DNA of 64,000 bases, from positions 62,001-126,000 of the forward strand of contig JBDLJB010000004.1 of NCBI GenBank assembly GCA_039714555.1. Direction: 5' to 3'. The translations under genes and the position numbers were made by a program. Positions 1 through 8,941 of the stretch are shown here, one piece after another. Every line of letters begins with the position of its first letter. Position 1 is the first letter of the stretch. This DNA comes from Namhaeicola sp039714555 (GTDB lineage: Bacteria > Bacteroidota > Bacteroidia > Flavobacteriales > Flavobacteriaceae). The notes under the pieces are model-generated. The model was not told the DNA's origin. It made no database searches and was given only the letters and a program-made list of their open reading frames with translations.

Positions 1-823
1 TATAATTAATACCTTGATTATCAGCAAATAGAGCTAAATTTGTTATTGCAGTATCAATTTGTATTTCATGTGTTGGAGTTATAGAATACAGATCCTCTTT
101 ATCAAATAAAAACCCATATTTTTTAGGATTGTTTAAAATTTCTTTAACAGCTACAATTCTTGGTAAATATCTGGAAGTTTCATCATTTAATAATAAATCG
201 TAGTAATTATTAACATTTTGCTGTTCAATTTTCCTTGAGATTCCATTCATTCCGGCATTATAAGCAGCAGCAGCAAGTGTCCAATCTTTAAATTTTTCGT
301 GTGAATCTAAAATATATTGACAGGCAGCTTCGGTAGATTTTTCTAAATTATAGCGTTCATCAACATTAGTATTAACTTCTAAACCGTATTCTTTAGCTGT
401 TTTAGGCATTAATTGCCAAAACCCTTTGGCACCGGCAGGAGAAGTCACATTTTGTAAACCACTTTCTATTAAAGCTAAATATTTAAAATCATCAGGGATC
501 TTGTGCTTTTTTAATATTGGTTCAATTATAGGGAAATATTTATTGGCCCTTTTAAAATAAAGTAATCCGTTTGATTGCCAATAGGTATTTACCAATAATT
601 CACGATCAATCCGCTCTTTGATATCACTTTTATTTGTAGGGACTTTTTCGCCGGCAAATTTTAGATTTTTAGGAATTTTTAAGGCTTTTACTTCATAAAG
701 ATTGCTCGTATTCTTTATAGGATCATTTACATTATCTTTTTTGTTTGATATGCTTGCATTGATAAAAAGATATGCAACAACAACCAAACCTAGTATTGCT
801 AAAAAACGGGAAGCTTTATTCAT
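1..823 (-). CDS. Lytic murein transglycosylase (MltD/GH23 type), C-terminus cut by window edge
   Basis: This gene runs off the left edge of the window; the first 274 residues are visible. Residues 5-24 form an uncleaved signal anchor or signal peptide (MNKASRFLAILGLVVVAYLF). A Slt/GH23 catalytic domain follows, with the family motif ALIESG and catalytic Glu at residue 120, then GAKGFWQLMP (131-140) and AAAAYNAGMNGI (about 184-195). Enzymes of this family cleave the MurNAc-GlcNAc bond of peptidoglycan non-hydrolytically, leaving 1,6-anhydro-MurNAc, in the periplasm. MltD homologues carry C-terminal LysM repeats; whether this one does cannot be seen. The ATG is 17 bp downstream of the rfbC stop, so it may be the last gene of the minus-strand run beginning at mtaB. 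Confidence 0.9.
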   Translation of the reverse strand, partial: MNKASRFLAILGLVVVAYLFINASISNKKDNVNDPIKNTSNLYEVKALKIPKNLKFAGEKVPTNKSDIKERIDRELLVNTYWQSNGLLYFKRANKYFPIIEPILKKHKIPDDFKYLALIESGLQNVTSPAGAKGFWQLMPKTAKEYGLEVNTNVDERYNLEKSTEAACQYILDSHEKFKDWTLAAAAYNAGMNGISRKIEQQNVNNYYDLLLNDETSRYLPRIVAVKEILNNPKKYGFLFDKEDLYSITPTHEIQIDTAITNLALFADNQGINY

Positions 824-840
824 GATAATAATTTTTTTAG

Positions 841-1380
841 TTAAAAGGGACTTTCAAATGTAATAAATTTTTTGGCATTCATATCTTTTTCGGTTAGAAT
901 TGGATTTTTTTCATCCCATTCAATTGAAAGATCTTTATCGTTCCAAAGTAATGAATCTTCCGAATCTTTATTGTAAAATTCTGAAGACTTATAATTGACT
1001 ATTGTATTGTTTTCTAAACTTAAAAAGCCGTGTGCAAAACCAACAGGAATAAACAATTGTTTTTTGTTTTTATCAGAAATTATATGGCTAAAATGTTTAC
1101 CATAAGTTGGTGATTTTTTACGTAGATCAACAGCTATATCTAAAATACTACCAACAATTACTCTTACTAATTTTGCTTGTGCAAAAGGGGGTCTTTGAAA
1201 ATGTAAACCTCTTAACACACCTTTATGAGATAACGACTCATTATCTTGCACAAAATTTATGCCACATACATTATCTAATTGTTTTTGATTATAAGATTCC
1301 ATAAAATAACCTCTATTATCAGTAAAAATTGTAGGAGTTATTAAAAATAGGTCAGAAAAATTAGTTTTTTCAATCTTCAT
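841..1380 (-). CDS. rfbC: dTDP-4-dehydrorhamnose 3,5-epimerase family protein
   Basis: The 179 residues match an RmlC cupin, which epimerises C3 and C5 of dTDP-4-keto-6-deoxyglucose for rhamnose-containing surface polysaccharide. Visible motifs are VLRGLHFQ (55-62, catalytic His60), DIAVDLRKKSPTYG (81-94) and IPVGFAHGFL (111-120). The length is normal for the family. RmlA, RmlB and RmlD are not in the window, so the gene is separate from the usual rmlABCD set. A related 3- or 5-monofunctional epimerase is possible, because those activities cannot be separated by eye. It overlaps the upstream alpha/beta hydrolase gene by 11 bp, which suggests translational coupling. Confidence 0.88.
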   Translation of the reverse strand: MKIEKTNFSDLFLITPTIFTDNRGYFMESYNQKQLDNVCGINFVQDNESLSHKGVLRGLHFQRPPFAQAKLVRVIVGSILDIAVDLRKKSPTYGKHFSHIISDKNKKQLFIPVGFAHGFLSLENNTIVNYKSSEFYNKDSEDSLLWNDKDLSIEWDEKNPILTEKDMNAKKFITFESPF

Positions 1381-2050
1381 TTTTTAAAATTACTTCTTGT
1401 AAAATATTGTTTATAGTTTTTGATTTAGTTAAGATCATTTCATGAGTTCCACCTTCAATAACGATACAATTTTGAATATATTTAATTGGAAAAATAATAT
1501 CATCACTTCCGTGGATATGAATTGTATTTCTTAGATATTTATTTTGTTGCCAATTCAATACATTAAAGATTGCCCAATTTAAGTATTTTTCATCTCTTAC
1601 CTGTAAATATTTATCAATTAATTTTGCTTTCCTTTTAAGGTTATCATTAATGGCATATTTTGAGTCTTTATTAAAACTTGCAAGTGTTTTAGAAGGAAAT
1701 AATTTGTAAAAGTGTGTTTTTAAGATCCAGTTTAAACGTTTTGGCATTTCATTATGATGTTTGATACTTGAAATTAAGATTACTTTTTTTATTGGGATTA
1801 TTTTACTTATTTCTTGAGCTAAAATTCCCCCAAAGGAAACACCTACTAAAATTGAATTTTGATGAATAACATTATCACTCATTCTTTTTGCATAATGCAC
1901 TATACTTTCGTTATAAGTTTTTGGAATCAACCATTCTAAAAAATGTATCTCAAAAGTATTTTCAGGAAGTTTTATATGCTCAAAAATATGAATTCCGGTA
2001 GCCAATCCGGGTATAAAATATACATGTATTTTATTAGAATTATTAAGCAT
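1370..2050 (-). CDS. Alpha/beta hydrolase, substrate unknown
   Basis: This 226-residue cytoplasmic protein has no signal peptide. The nucleophile elbow is GVSFG, with Ser72 as the likely nucleophile. The likely acid lies in HIHGSDDIIFP (around residue 180) and the likely catalytic His in EGGTHEMIL (around 203), completing an alpha/beta-hydrolase triad. The oxyanion region near YFIPGLATG (11-19) also fits. The substrate cannot be read from the sequence; esterase, lipase or thioesterase roles are all possible. The start overlaps the marC stop by 8 bp and the stop overlaps rfbC by 11 bp, so the three genes are probably one transcript. Confidence 0.8.
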   Translation of the reverse strand: MLNNSNKIHVYFIPGLATGIHIFEHIKLPENTFEIHFLEWLIPKTYNESIVHYAKRMSDNVIHQNSILVGVSFGGILAQEISKIIPIKKVILISSIKHHNEMPKRLNWILKTHFYKLFPSKTLASFNKDSKYAINDNLKRKAKLIDKYLQVRDEKYLNWAIFNVLNWQQNKYLRNTIHIHGSDDIIFPIKYIQNCIVIEGGTHEMILTKSKTINNILQEVILKNED

Positions 2051-2684
2051 TTATTATTGATAAGACAATCGGTTTTAAACCACTAAAGAAAAATTCAACT
2101 GCAATAACCATTACAATCAACCCCATTAAACGCATCATTACTTTGTTACCGGTTTCACCTAATTTTTCAGTAATTTTACTTGAGCCTACTAAAATTAAAT
2201 AGGTTAAAAATAAAACCAAAGCAATAACAACAATCAATAATATTTTTTGAATTACAGTATTTGCATCTTCCATTAAAATAATTGCATTTGTTATCGCACC
2301 CGGTCCACAGATCATCGGGATGGCAAGAGGTGTTATTGAAATATCTTCAACATATGCATCAATTTTTTCTTCTTCATCAGTATGTTTTATCTTTCCTAAC
2401 CTAGCCTGTAACATATCCCAGCCCATAGCAAAAAATATAACACCACCCACAATTCTAAAACTATCAACAGAGATACCAAAAAACTGGAATAAGACCTGTC
2501 CTGAAAAAGCAAAAGCAATAATGGTGAAAAATGCTACAATACTTGCTTTTTTTGCTGTTTTTTTTCTCTTTTCATCGTTTAAAGTAGATGTCATCGACAT
2601 AAATATTGGCATGGTACCCAATGGATTGATCAATGTAAAGAAAGAAGTAAAAATTAAAATTGCCGAAGTATAATATTGTTCCAT
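2043..2684 (-). CDS. MarC family (UPF0056) integral membrane protein
   Basis: I take the start at the ATG giving MEQYYTSAILIF; a longer in-frame reading to 2720 would overlap mtaB and add a non-conserved tail. The 213 residues hold about six hydrophobic segments. FTLINPLGTMPIF near the N-terminus and the ITPLAIPMICGPGAI stretch are hallmarks of MarC/YchE proteins. The family is widespread and its transport function is not established; the old link of marC to multiple antibiotic resistance was not upheld. The gene starts 8 bp after the mtaB stop codon (2693) and overlaps the following hydrolase gene, so it is an internal gene of a compact minus-strand operon. Confidence 0.85.
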   Translation of the reverse strand: MEQYYTSAILIFTSFFTLINPLGTMPIFMSMTSTLNDEKRKKTAKKASIVAFFTIIAFAFSGQVLFQFFGISVDSFRIVGGVIFFAMGWDMLQARLGKIKHTDEEEKIDAYVEDISITPLAIPMICGPGAITNAIILMEDANTVIQKILLIVVIALVLFLTYLILVGSSKITEKLGETGNKVMMRLMGLIVMVIAVEFFFSGLKPIVLSIINA

Positions 2685-2692
2685 AAAATATA

Positions 2693-4027
2693 TTAAATAA
2701 ATACAGGTTCTTTTACCCAATCAAAAGTAACAATTCCATCTTCATCAATAGTTTTTAATTCAATATTTTGTAAAGAATTTTCGAGTTCTTTTTTATAAGG
2801 TGTTTTTACTTTTACATAATTTTCAGTAAAACCATACATAAAACCGTTTTTGTTCTCACTTTCAAATAAAACTGTTAATTCATTACCAATCTGAAGCTCA
2901 TAAAATGCTCTTCTTTTTTTAACAGAAAGTCCTCTCAACATCTTACTGCGCTTATTTCTAACATTTTGTGGTACAATGCCTCCCATTTCTATAGCTTCTG
3001 TGTTTGGACGTTCAGAATATGTGAAAACATGCAAGTAAGAAATATCCAATTCATTTAAAAAATGATAAGTTTCTAAAAATAATTCATCTGTTTCTCCGGG
3101 AAACCCTACAATTACATCAACACCAATACAGGCATTTGGCATTAACTTTTTAATTTGTTGAACACGATCAACATAGAGTTCACGTTGATATCGTCGTTTC
3201 ATTAAATTAAGTAATTCATTGCTACCACTTTGAAGTGGAATATGAAAATGTGGAACAAAGCTTTTTGATCTCGCAACAAAATCAATGATTTCATTTTTTA
3301 AAAGATTTGGTTCAATAGATGAAATTCTAAATCTATCAATGCCGTTTACTTCATCTAATGCTTTTATCAGGTCTAAAAAAGTATGTTTGTGAGTTTTATT
3401 TCCAAACTCTCCTTTGCCGTAATCTCCAATGTTCACACCTGTAAGTACAATTTCTTTGATACCTTTTTGGGATATTTCTTTGGCATTTTGAATTATATTT
3501 TCTAGAGTGTCACTACGGGAAATACCTCGCGCAAGTGGAATTGTACAATAGGTACATTTATAATCACACCCATCCTGTACTTTTAAAAATGCTCTTGTTC
3601 GATCACCATAAGAATAGGAACTTACATAAAAATCAGCTTCTTCAATTTCACAAGAATGTACTTCACCAATATCGTTTTTGGAAAGATCATTAATATAATC
3701 CGTAACTTTAAATTTTTCTGTAGCGCCCAAAACCATATCAACACCATCAATTTTTGCTAATTCTTCAGGTTTTAATTGAGCATAACATCCAATGGCAATT
3801 AAAAAAGCATTTTCATTTTGTTTTAAAGCAGATTTTACAATAGTATTAAATCGTTTATCAGCATTATCAGTTACTGAGCAAGTGTTGATAACATAAATAT
3901 CAGCTTTTTCTTCAAAATCAACACGATCAAAACCTTCTTTTTGGAAATTTCTAGCAATAGTGGATGTTTCCGAAAAATTTAATTTACAACCCAAAGTGTA
4001 AAAAGCTACTTTTTTTTCTGACGACAT
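2693..4027 (-). CDS. mtaB: tRNA (N6-threonylcarbamoyladenosine(37)-C2)-methylthiotransferase MtaB
   Basis: This radical-SAM enzyme adds a methylthio group to t6A37 of ANN-decoding tRNAs, giving ms2t6A. The start used here gives MSSEKKVAFYTLGCKLNFSE; the upstream extension is cysteine-rich, not conserved, and lies over the divergent gene. The 444 residues show the UPF0004 domain with three cluster cysteines (C14, C50, C81), then the radical-SAM motif CDYKCTYC (C154, C158, C161) and a C-terminal TRAM-like region. The pattern TLGCKLN favours MtaB over MiaB or RimO. It heads a minus-strand run with marC and the hydrolase. The divergent start at 4067 leaves only 39 bp for both promoters. Confidence 0.93.
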   Translation of the reverse strand: MSSEKKVAFYTLGCKLNFSETSTIARNFQKEGFDRVDFEEKADIYVINTCSVTDNADKRFNTIVKSALKQNENAFLIAIGCYAQLKPEELAKIDGVDMVLGATEKFKVTDYINDLSKNDIGEVHSCEIEEADFYVSSYSYGDRTRAFLKVQDGCDYKCTYCTIPLARGISRSDTLENIIQNAKEISQKGIKEIVLTGVNIGDYGKGEFGNKTHKHTFLDLIKALDEVNGIDRFRISSIEPNLLKNEIIDFVARSKSFVPHFHIPLQSGSNELLNLMKRRYQRELYVDRVQQIKKLMPNACIGVDVIVGFPGETDELFLETYHFLNELDISYLHVFTYSERPNTEAIEMGGIVPQNVRNKRSKMLRGLSVKKRRAFYELQIGNELTVLFESENKNGFMYGFTENYVKVKTPYKKELENSLQNIELKTIDEDGIVTFDWVKEPVFI

Positions 4028-4066
4028 ATGTGTAAATTTAGAGTTGGCAAAAATACAATAAAAATT

Positions 4067-4378
4067 ATGATAGCAAAAACACTCCAAGCTCCGTATTATG
4101 CAGTGATATTCAGTTCGTTATTATATGAAAACACGAAAGGTTATTCCAAAATGGCAAGTAGAATGGAAGAATTAGCAAAAGGACAAAAAGGATTTTTAGG
4201 ATATGAATCTGCAAGAGAAGTATTAGGAATTACAATATCTTATTGGGATAGTTTAGAAGCAATTAAAAATTGGAAATTAAACAGTGAACATTTATTGGCT
4301 CAAAAAGAGGGTAAAGAAAAATGGTACAAGACTTATAAAGTAAGAATTTGTAAAGTGGAGAGAGATTATGAGCTTTAA
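4067..4378 (+). CDS. Antibiotic biosynthesis monooxygenase (ABM) fold protein
   Basis: This 103-residue protein begins MIAKTLQAPYYAVIFSS. An earlier in-frame ATG at 4028 would add 13 unconserved residues and butt against the mtaB start. A dimeric ferredoxin-like alpha/beta barrel is suggested by FSSLLYENTKGYSKMASRM, GFLGYESAR and ISYWDSLEAIKNWKLNSEH. That pattern fits small ABM or heme-degrading-like proteins, often annotated as antibiotic biosynthesis monooxygenase. The His in NSEHLLAQ is common in the family. No substrate can be assigned, and such proteins usually act in general metabolism rather than antibiotic synthesis. The gene is monocistronic and diverges from mtaB. Confidence 0.78.
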   Translation: MIAKTLQAPYYAVIFSSLLYENTKGYSKMASRMEELAKGQKGFLGYESAREVLGITISYWDSLEAIKNWKLNSEHLLAQKEGKEKWYKTYKVRICKVERDYEL

Positions 4379-4491
4379 TGTATTAATATTGAAATGTAGT
4401 AATGCTATAGAAATATTTTATTATCTCATTGTAGCATTTTCACATTATTCGAATTGTTTGATCGTATTTTTATTAAAGAGAAAAATTTACA

Positions 4492-5508
4492 TTAAAAACT
4501 CAATTTTGTTAGAATAGGAAAATGATCAGAATATTTAACGTCAATATTCTTATGTTGATTGACATTAAAATACTCATCAACTAAAATAAAATCAATTCTT
4601 AATGGGTATTTATTAAAATCATAGGTCTTTCCAAAACCTTTACCTGACTCAATAAAGGTATCTTTTAAATCGCTTTTTATTTCATGATAAGCCCACGAGT
4701 ATGCGGTATTATTAAAATCACCACTAATAATGATCTTATATTTACATTGATCCTTATGAGCATTGAATTTCTCAACTTGATCTTGTTGTTTAATAAAAGA
4801 ATTACTTAGGCGTTTTATCATTTTTTCAGAATCTTTTTCCCCTAAAAAATCTTTATTAGGTTTTATTCCCAGCGATTCTAAATGCAGGTTGTAAATTCGA
4901 ACAGTATCACTCCCTCTTAAAATATCAATAAAAATTGCATTATTATTTGATTCAGTAAAATTTAAGGAACCCTTATTGATAATTTTAAATTTTGAATAAA
5001 TGGCTTGTCCGAAATTCTTTTTATTTCCTTTGAATTCAATGTATTTATAGGGGTAATCAATATTGATATCAGTTGAAGGATATAATTCTTGTAAAGTTAA
5101 AATATCAGGATCATTTTGTTTGATAAGTTCAGATATTTTTTGGGGAATATTATCATCTTCAATCCATTGATATTTATTAAAAAGTCTAACATTGTAATTC
5201 ATCACTGAAAAACTATTACCACTAATTATATTTTTTTCGCTGAATTTATAAGGGAAGTGAGAAAATAAAACAGCTAATAAAATACAAAGTGCAGAAAGCA
5301 GAAATTGTTTTTTAACACCCACTAACCACCAATATAAGATAAAAAGAATATGTATAAACAATAATAGAGGTACAGCTAAACTCAGTACAGATAATACAGG
5401 AATTGTTTTTGGGGGTATAAAAGGTGAGGCGAATGAAGCTAAAAATAACAAGGCAAAAATGTTATTTATAAAAAATATAATTTTATTTATAAAGGAGAGG
5501 TTCTTCAT
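4492..5508 (-). CDS. Membrane-anchored endonuclease/exonuclease/phosphatase (EEP) family protein
   Basis: The chosen start gives MKNLSFINKI; a longer reading from 5532 would overlap the upstream rhomboid gene. Three hydrophobic segments fill the first 100 or so residues. A soluble EEP (DNase I-like) domain follows with its conserved blocks: MNYNVRLFN, LTLQELYP (metal-binding Glu), ISGDFNNTAYSW and the terminal YSDHFPILTKL (catalytic Asp-His). Such enzymes are Mg-dependent phosphodiesterases acting on nucleic acids, phosphoinositides or sphingomyelin; the substrate here is unknown. This is the last gene of the ribH-mutL-rhomboid run. Confidence 0.85.
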   Translation of the reverse strand: MKNLSFINKIIFFINNIFALLFLASFASPFIPPKTIPVLSVLSLAVPLLLFIHILFILYWWLVGVKKQFLLSALCILLAVLFSHFPYKFSEKNIISGNSFSVMNYNVRLFNKYQWIEDDNIPQKISELIKQNDPDILTLQELYPSTDINIDYPYKYIEFKGNKKNFGQAIYSKFKIINKGSLNFTESNNNAIFIDILRGSDTVRIYNLHLESLGIKPNKDFLGEKDSEKMIKRLSNSFIKQQDQVEKFNAHKDQCKYKIIISGDFNNTAYSWAYHEIKSDLKDTFIESGKGFGKTYDFNKYPLRIDFILVDEYFNVNQHKNIDVKYSDHFPILTKLSF

Positions 5509-5518
5509 AAAATTAATA

Positions 5519-6376
5519 TTAATTCTTTCCAATTTTAAACAAAAAGTCTTTGTCCTCTTTGCTTAAAGCTTCGTATCCTGATTTGCTTATTTTATCTAAA
5601 ATTTCATCAATTTTTCTTTGTTGATCATCTGTTTGACGTACATTAGTATTGGCAGCCTTCTTATTTTTATAAACCGTTTTAAAGGGTTTTTGTTTTTTTG
5701 TTTTTAAAAATTGTTCAGACCAAGTTATAAAATCTTTTCCACTATTAAAATTGTTTGTTAATAAAAAACCTGTCAAAGCACCGCCTAAATGTGCCAAATG
5801 TCCACCGGCATTTCCATTAGGAATTTGAATAATATCAAGTACTACAATGATAATAGCAATGATCTTTAATTTAACATTTCCAATAAATTGAAAACGCATT
5901 ACATAATTTGGAATATGGGTAGCAATACCAATTAAAACAGCTGTAACACCTGCTGAAGCACCAACTAATACAGCTCTTTTTGTTTGTAATGCAGGTATAT
6001 AATTATAGCTTAGCATAAAAACAATTCCTCCGAAGAGAATACCAAAAAAATAGTATATGAGTAATTGTTTTTCATTGAAGAAATTTAAAAAAAGATTACC
6101 AAAATAGTATAAGATCAATAGATTAAATAAAATATGAAAAATTCCTTCATGCATAAACCCATAGGTGATAATAGTCCATGGTTTAATAATATATTGTTCA
6201 AAGTGGGGGGAGAGCGCAAACCAATCTATCATAAAATTTCCTTGACTATTAGAAAGGAAAGAGATTGAATTATTTAGAAAAGTTAAGATAAAAACAGCAG
6301 CAGTAATGTAAATAATTTTCATTATAACATTGGCATTGTCATATTTTAATTTAATATCTTGAAATTGTAATTTCAT
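5519..6376 (-). CDS. Rhomboid family intramembrane serine protease (distal copy)
   Basis: This 285-residue protein has about six membrane segments and a hydrophilic, Lys-rich C-terminal tail from about residue 220. The rhomboid motifs are FMHEGIFHILFN (about 74-85), the serine motif GASAG with Ser141, and GGHLAHLGGALTGF with His196, which together give the Ser-His dyad. The serine box reads GASA rather than the more usual GASG of its neighbour. It lies 22 bp downstream of the other rhomboid gene and seems to be a divergent tandem paralogue. Substrates are unknown. It probably shares a transcript with mutL and the EEP gene. Confidence 0.88.
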   Translation of the reverse strand: MKLQFQDIKLKYDNANVIMKIIYITAAVFILTFLNNSISFLSNSQGNFMIDWFALSPHFEQYIIKPWTIITYGFMHEGIFHILFNLLILYYFGNLFLNFFNEKQLLIYYFFGILFGGIVFMLSYNYIPALQTKRAVLVGASAGVTAVLIGIATHIPNYVMRFQFIGNVKLKIIAIIIVVLDIIQIPNGNAGGHLAHLGGALTGFLLTNNFNSGKDFITWSEQFLKTKKQKPFKTVYKNKKAANTNVRQTDDQQRKIDEILDKISKSGYEALSKEDKDFLFKIGKN

Positions 6377-6398
6377 TTAATAATACAGATTTTAAATA

Positions 6399-7121
6399 CT
6401 AATTCCACATATTATTTTTAAACTGATTCTTCTCCCAGTATTTCATCATTATAAAACCAATTATAGCACCACCAACATGCGCAAAATGTGCAATTCCTCC
6501 ACCAAAAATTGAAAATCCCGTAACACCTGAAAATAGATCTAATGCAATTAATACAGGTATAAAATATTTTGCCGCGATAGGAACCGGGAAGAAAATTAAA
6601 GCCAATTTTGCATTGGGGAATGACATTCCAAAGGCTACTAATACTCCATAAATTGCACCTGAAGCACCCACAGCTGGAGAGTTATATATATCATTTATTT
6701 TTTGTAAAGTTTCATTTTGATAAATTTTAGTATGATCCATTAAGGAAATAAGTTCAGAGCTGGATATTCCACTATTTAGTAATTCTTGAAACCCTGAATT
6801 GAATTGATAATAATTTACAGCCGTATAGATCAATCCAGCGCCAATACCTGCTGAAAAATAAAAGAAAAGGAACTTTTTACTTCCCCACATTTGTTCTAGA
6901 GGTGATCCAAAAGCCCAGAGAGCATACATGTTAAATAAGATATGCATAACGCTACCATGCATAAACATATGACTTAAAAACTGCCAGAAACCAAAATGTT
7001 CATTTTTTAGAAAAAATAGTGAAAACCATTCATACATTTGTGGCATGATATATTGTGATGCCACGAAAAAGAGTACATTAATGATGATCAGATTTTTTAT
7101 GGCTGGTGTTAGTTTTCCCAT
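6399..7121 (-). CDS. Rhomboid family intramembrane serine protease (proximal copy)
   Basis: This 240-residue six-helix rhomboid has the motifs HMFMHGSVMHILFNMYALW (about 51-69), VGASGAIYGVL with nucleophile Ser154, and IAHFAHVGGAIIGF with His215. An insert of about 40 hydrophilic residues, roughly 105-147, separates the helix pairs. The catalytic dyad is intact, so an active protease is expected. It lies 8 bp downstream of mutL and 22 bp upstream of the second rhomboid gene, so the three genes are almost certainly co-transcribed. The link between rhomboids and mismatch repair appears to be operon position only. Confidence 0.9.
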   Translation of the reverse strand: MGKLTPAIKNLIIINVLFFVASQYIMPQMYEWFSLFFLKNEHFGFWQFLSHMFMHGSVMHILFNMYALWAFGSPLEQMWGSKKFLFFYFSAGIGAGLIYTAVNYYQFNSGFQELLNSGISSSELISLMDHTKIYQNETLQKINDIYNSPAVGASGAIYGVLVAFGMSFPNAKLALIFFPVPIAAKYFIPVLIALDLFSGVTGFSIFGGGIAHFAHVGGAIIGFIMMKYWEKNQFKNNMWN

Positions 7122-7129
7122 AGTTGATT

Positions 7130-8941
7130 TTAAAAATTAAATTTATCCTCTAGTTCGTTTGTTGTAATTGTAATAAAAGTTTTTTTACCAAAAGGTGAAA
7201 AGTTTGGTTCTTTGCACAAAAATAGATTATTTACAATTTCTTCTTGTTCTTTTATTGAAAGTTTTATTCCTTTTTTGATCGCAGTACTTTTTGCTAAACT
7301 TTTTGCAATACTATCAAATTGACTAAAATTACTATTAGGAACATCATTATTAACATTATCAATTAAATTTTCAAATAAATTGATGATTTGATCTTCCTTT
7401 AAAGAAGCAGGTATAGCTTTAACAGATATTATATCATTTTGAGAAATATTAAATTTAAAACCTGCATTTTCAAGATCAGATTTAAGATCTAAAATAATTT
7501 GAATATCATTTTTATTAAGAGAAATATCTTTTGGAAATATTAATTGTTGACTTCCAATTCCAACAACAGTAATTTTCTTTAAAAATTCTTCATATAAAAT
7601 ACGTTGTTGTGCTGCATTTTGATCGATCAACACAATCCCTGATTTTATTGGGCTCAAAATATATTTTTGATGAATTTGAAAAGTTTTATTATTTGCATTT
7701 TCACTATCGTTATCAAAAAGGTTTAGAGTAGAATTATCCTTTTCAATTTCAGTATTTTCTAAATTGGCATATAGTGATTCCCAAGAGGTCTTTAGATCTT
7801 TTTTTTGATGATAACTTACTGAGTTTTGATCATCTTTAAATGGATTAAAATCAGGATTAACTTCAACAGAAGGTGAATCAACGTCTTTATTTTTATATTC
7901 ATAAGGTGTATCTAAAGTCGGATTTTTTTCAAAATCTAATACAGGAGTTACATTGTATTGCCCTAAACTATGTTTTATTGTTGATCGTATAATAGCATAG
8001 AGATCTTTTTCATTATCAAATTTAACTTCTGTTTTTGTTGGATGAATATTTATATCAATACTCTTAGGAGGAACTGTTAAATATAAAAAATAGGATGGGT
8101 GGTAGCCATGAGGAATTAGATTTTCAAAAGCACTTAAAACAGCATGGTGTAAATAAGGGCTTTTAATAAACCTGCCATTTACAAAATAAAACTGTTCACC
8201 ACGTTTTTTCTTGGCATAAGTTGGTTTTGTGATAAATCCATCAATTTTCAAAATATCTGTTTCTTCCTGAATGGGTACTAATTTTTCATTAATCTTTTTG
8301 CCAAAAACGTTAATTATTCGTTGTCTTAGATTTCCTGAAGGCAGTTTGAAAATTTCATTATCATTATGGATTAAAGAAAATGTAATGTTTGGATAAGTTA
8401 ATGCAACTCTTTGAAAAGCATCAATAATATGACGGGTTTCAACAGTATTTGATTTTAAAAAATTTCTCCTTGCCGGGATATTATAGAATAAATTTTTTAC
8501 TTCGATACTTGTACCGGTTGGTTTTGATATCATTTCTTGTGTTATGATTTCACCACCATTGATTTGAATTTGAGTGCCTAGTTCTTGTGTATCTTGTTTG
8601 CTTTTTAAAGTAACAAATGCTATAGCAGCAATTGAAGCTAAGGCCTCACCACGAAATCCATTACTGTTTAAATTGTAAAGATCGTTAGCTGTTCTGATCT
8701 TTGAAGTAGCATGGCGTTCAAATGATAATCTGGCATCGGTTTGGCTCATGCCAATGCCATTATCAATTACTTGAATTAAACTGCGACCAGCATCAATAAT
8801 TATCAATTTAATAATTGTTGCCTTAGCATCAACAGCATTTTCGAGCAATTCTTTTACTACAGAAGCAGGACGTTGAACAACTTCTCCGGCAGCAATTTGA
8901 TTGGCTACGTTATCAGGGAGTAATTGAATGATATCCGACAT
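7130..8941 (-). CDS. mutL: DNA mismatch repair protein MutL, with degenerate endonuclease motifs
   Basis: MutL couples mismatch recognition by MutS to downstream excision. The N-terminal GHKL ATPase is intact: ENAVDAK (35-41), DNGIGM (60-65), RHATSKI (76-82), GFRGEAL (95-101). The S5-like domain and the conserved NIHPTKTEVKF (298-308) follow, then a linker and a C-terminal dimerisation domain. The residues that make other MutL proteins endonucleases are altered: the DQHA(X)2E(X)4E motif reads DQNAAQQRILYE (440-451), and the CPHGRP position reads FSPFGKK (581-587). By family rules this argues against latent nuclease activity. The start codon shares its A with the stop of the preceding 95-codon gene (TAATG). 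Confidence 0.95.
   Translation of the reverse strand: MSDIIQLLPDNVANQIAAGEVVQRPASVVKELLENAVDAKATIIKLIIIDAGRSLIQVIDNGIGMSQTDARLSFERHATSKIRTANDLYNLNSNGFRGEALASIAAIAFVTLKSKQDTQELGTQIQINGGEIITQEMISKPTGTSIEVKNLFYNIPARRNFLKSNTVETRHIIDAFQRVALTYPNITFSLIHNDNEIFKLPSGNLRQRIINVFGKKINEKLVPIQEETDILKIDGFITKPTYAKKKRGEQFYFVNGRFIKSPYLHHAVLSAFENLIPHGYHPSYFLYLTVPPKSIDINIHPTKTEVKFDNEKDLYAIIRSTIKHSLGQYNVTPVLDFEKNPTLDTPYEYKNKDVDSPSVEVNPDFNPFKDDQNSVSYHQKKDLKTSWESLYANLENTEIEKDNSTLNLFDNDSENANNKTFQIHQKYILSPIKSGIVLIDQNAAQQRILYEEFLKKITVVGIGSQQLIFPKDISLNKNDIQIILDLKSDLENAGFKFNISQNDIISVKAIPASLKEDQIINLFENLIDNVNNDVPNSNFSQFDSIAKSLAKSTAIKKGIKLSIKEQEEIVNNLFLCKEPNFSPFGKKTFITITTNELEDKFNF

Noticed and set aside
4401..4438. AATGCTA...TAGCATT dyad between the convergent ABM and EEP genes, as a terminator
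   Set aside because: The stem is only 7 bp and AT-rich, with a 24-nt loop and no T run right after it.
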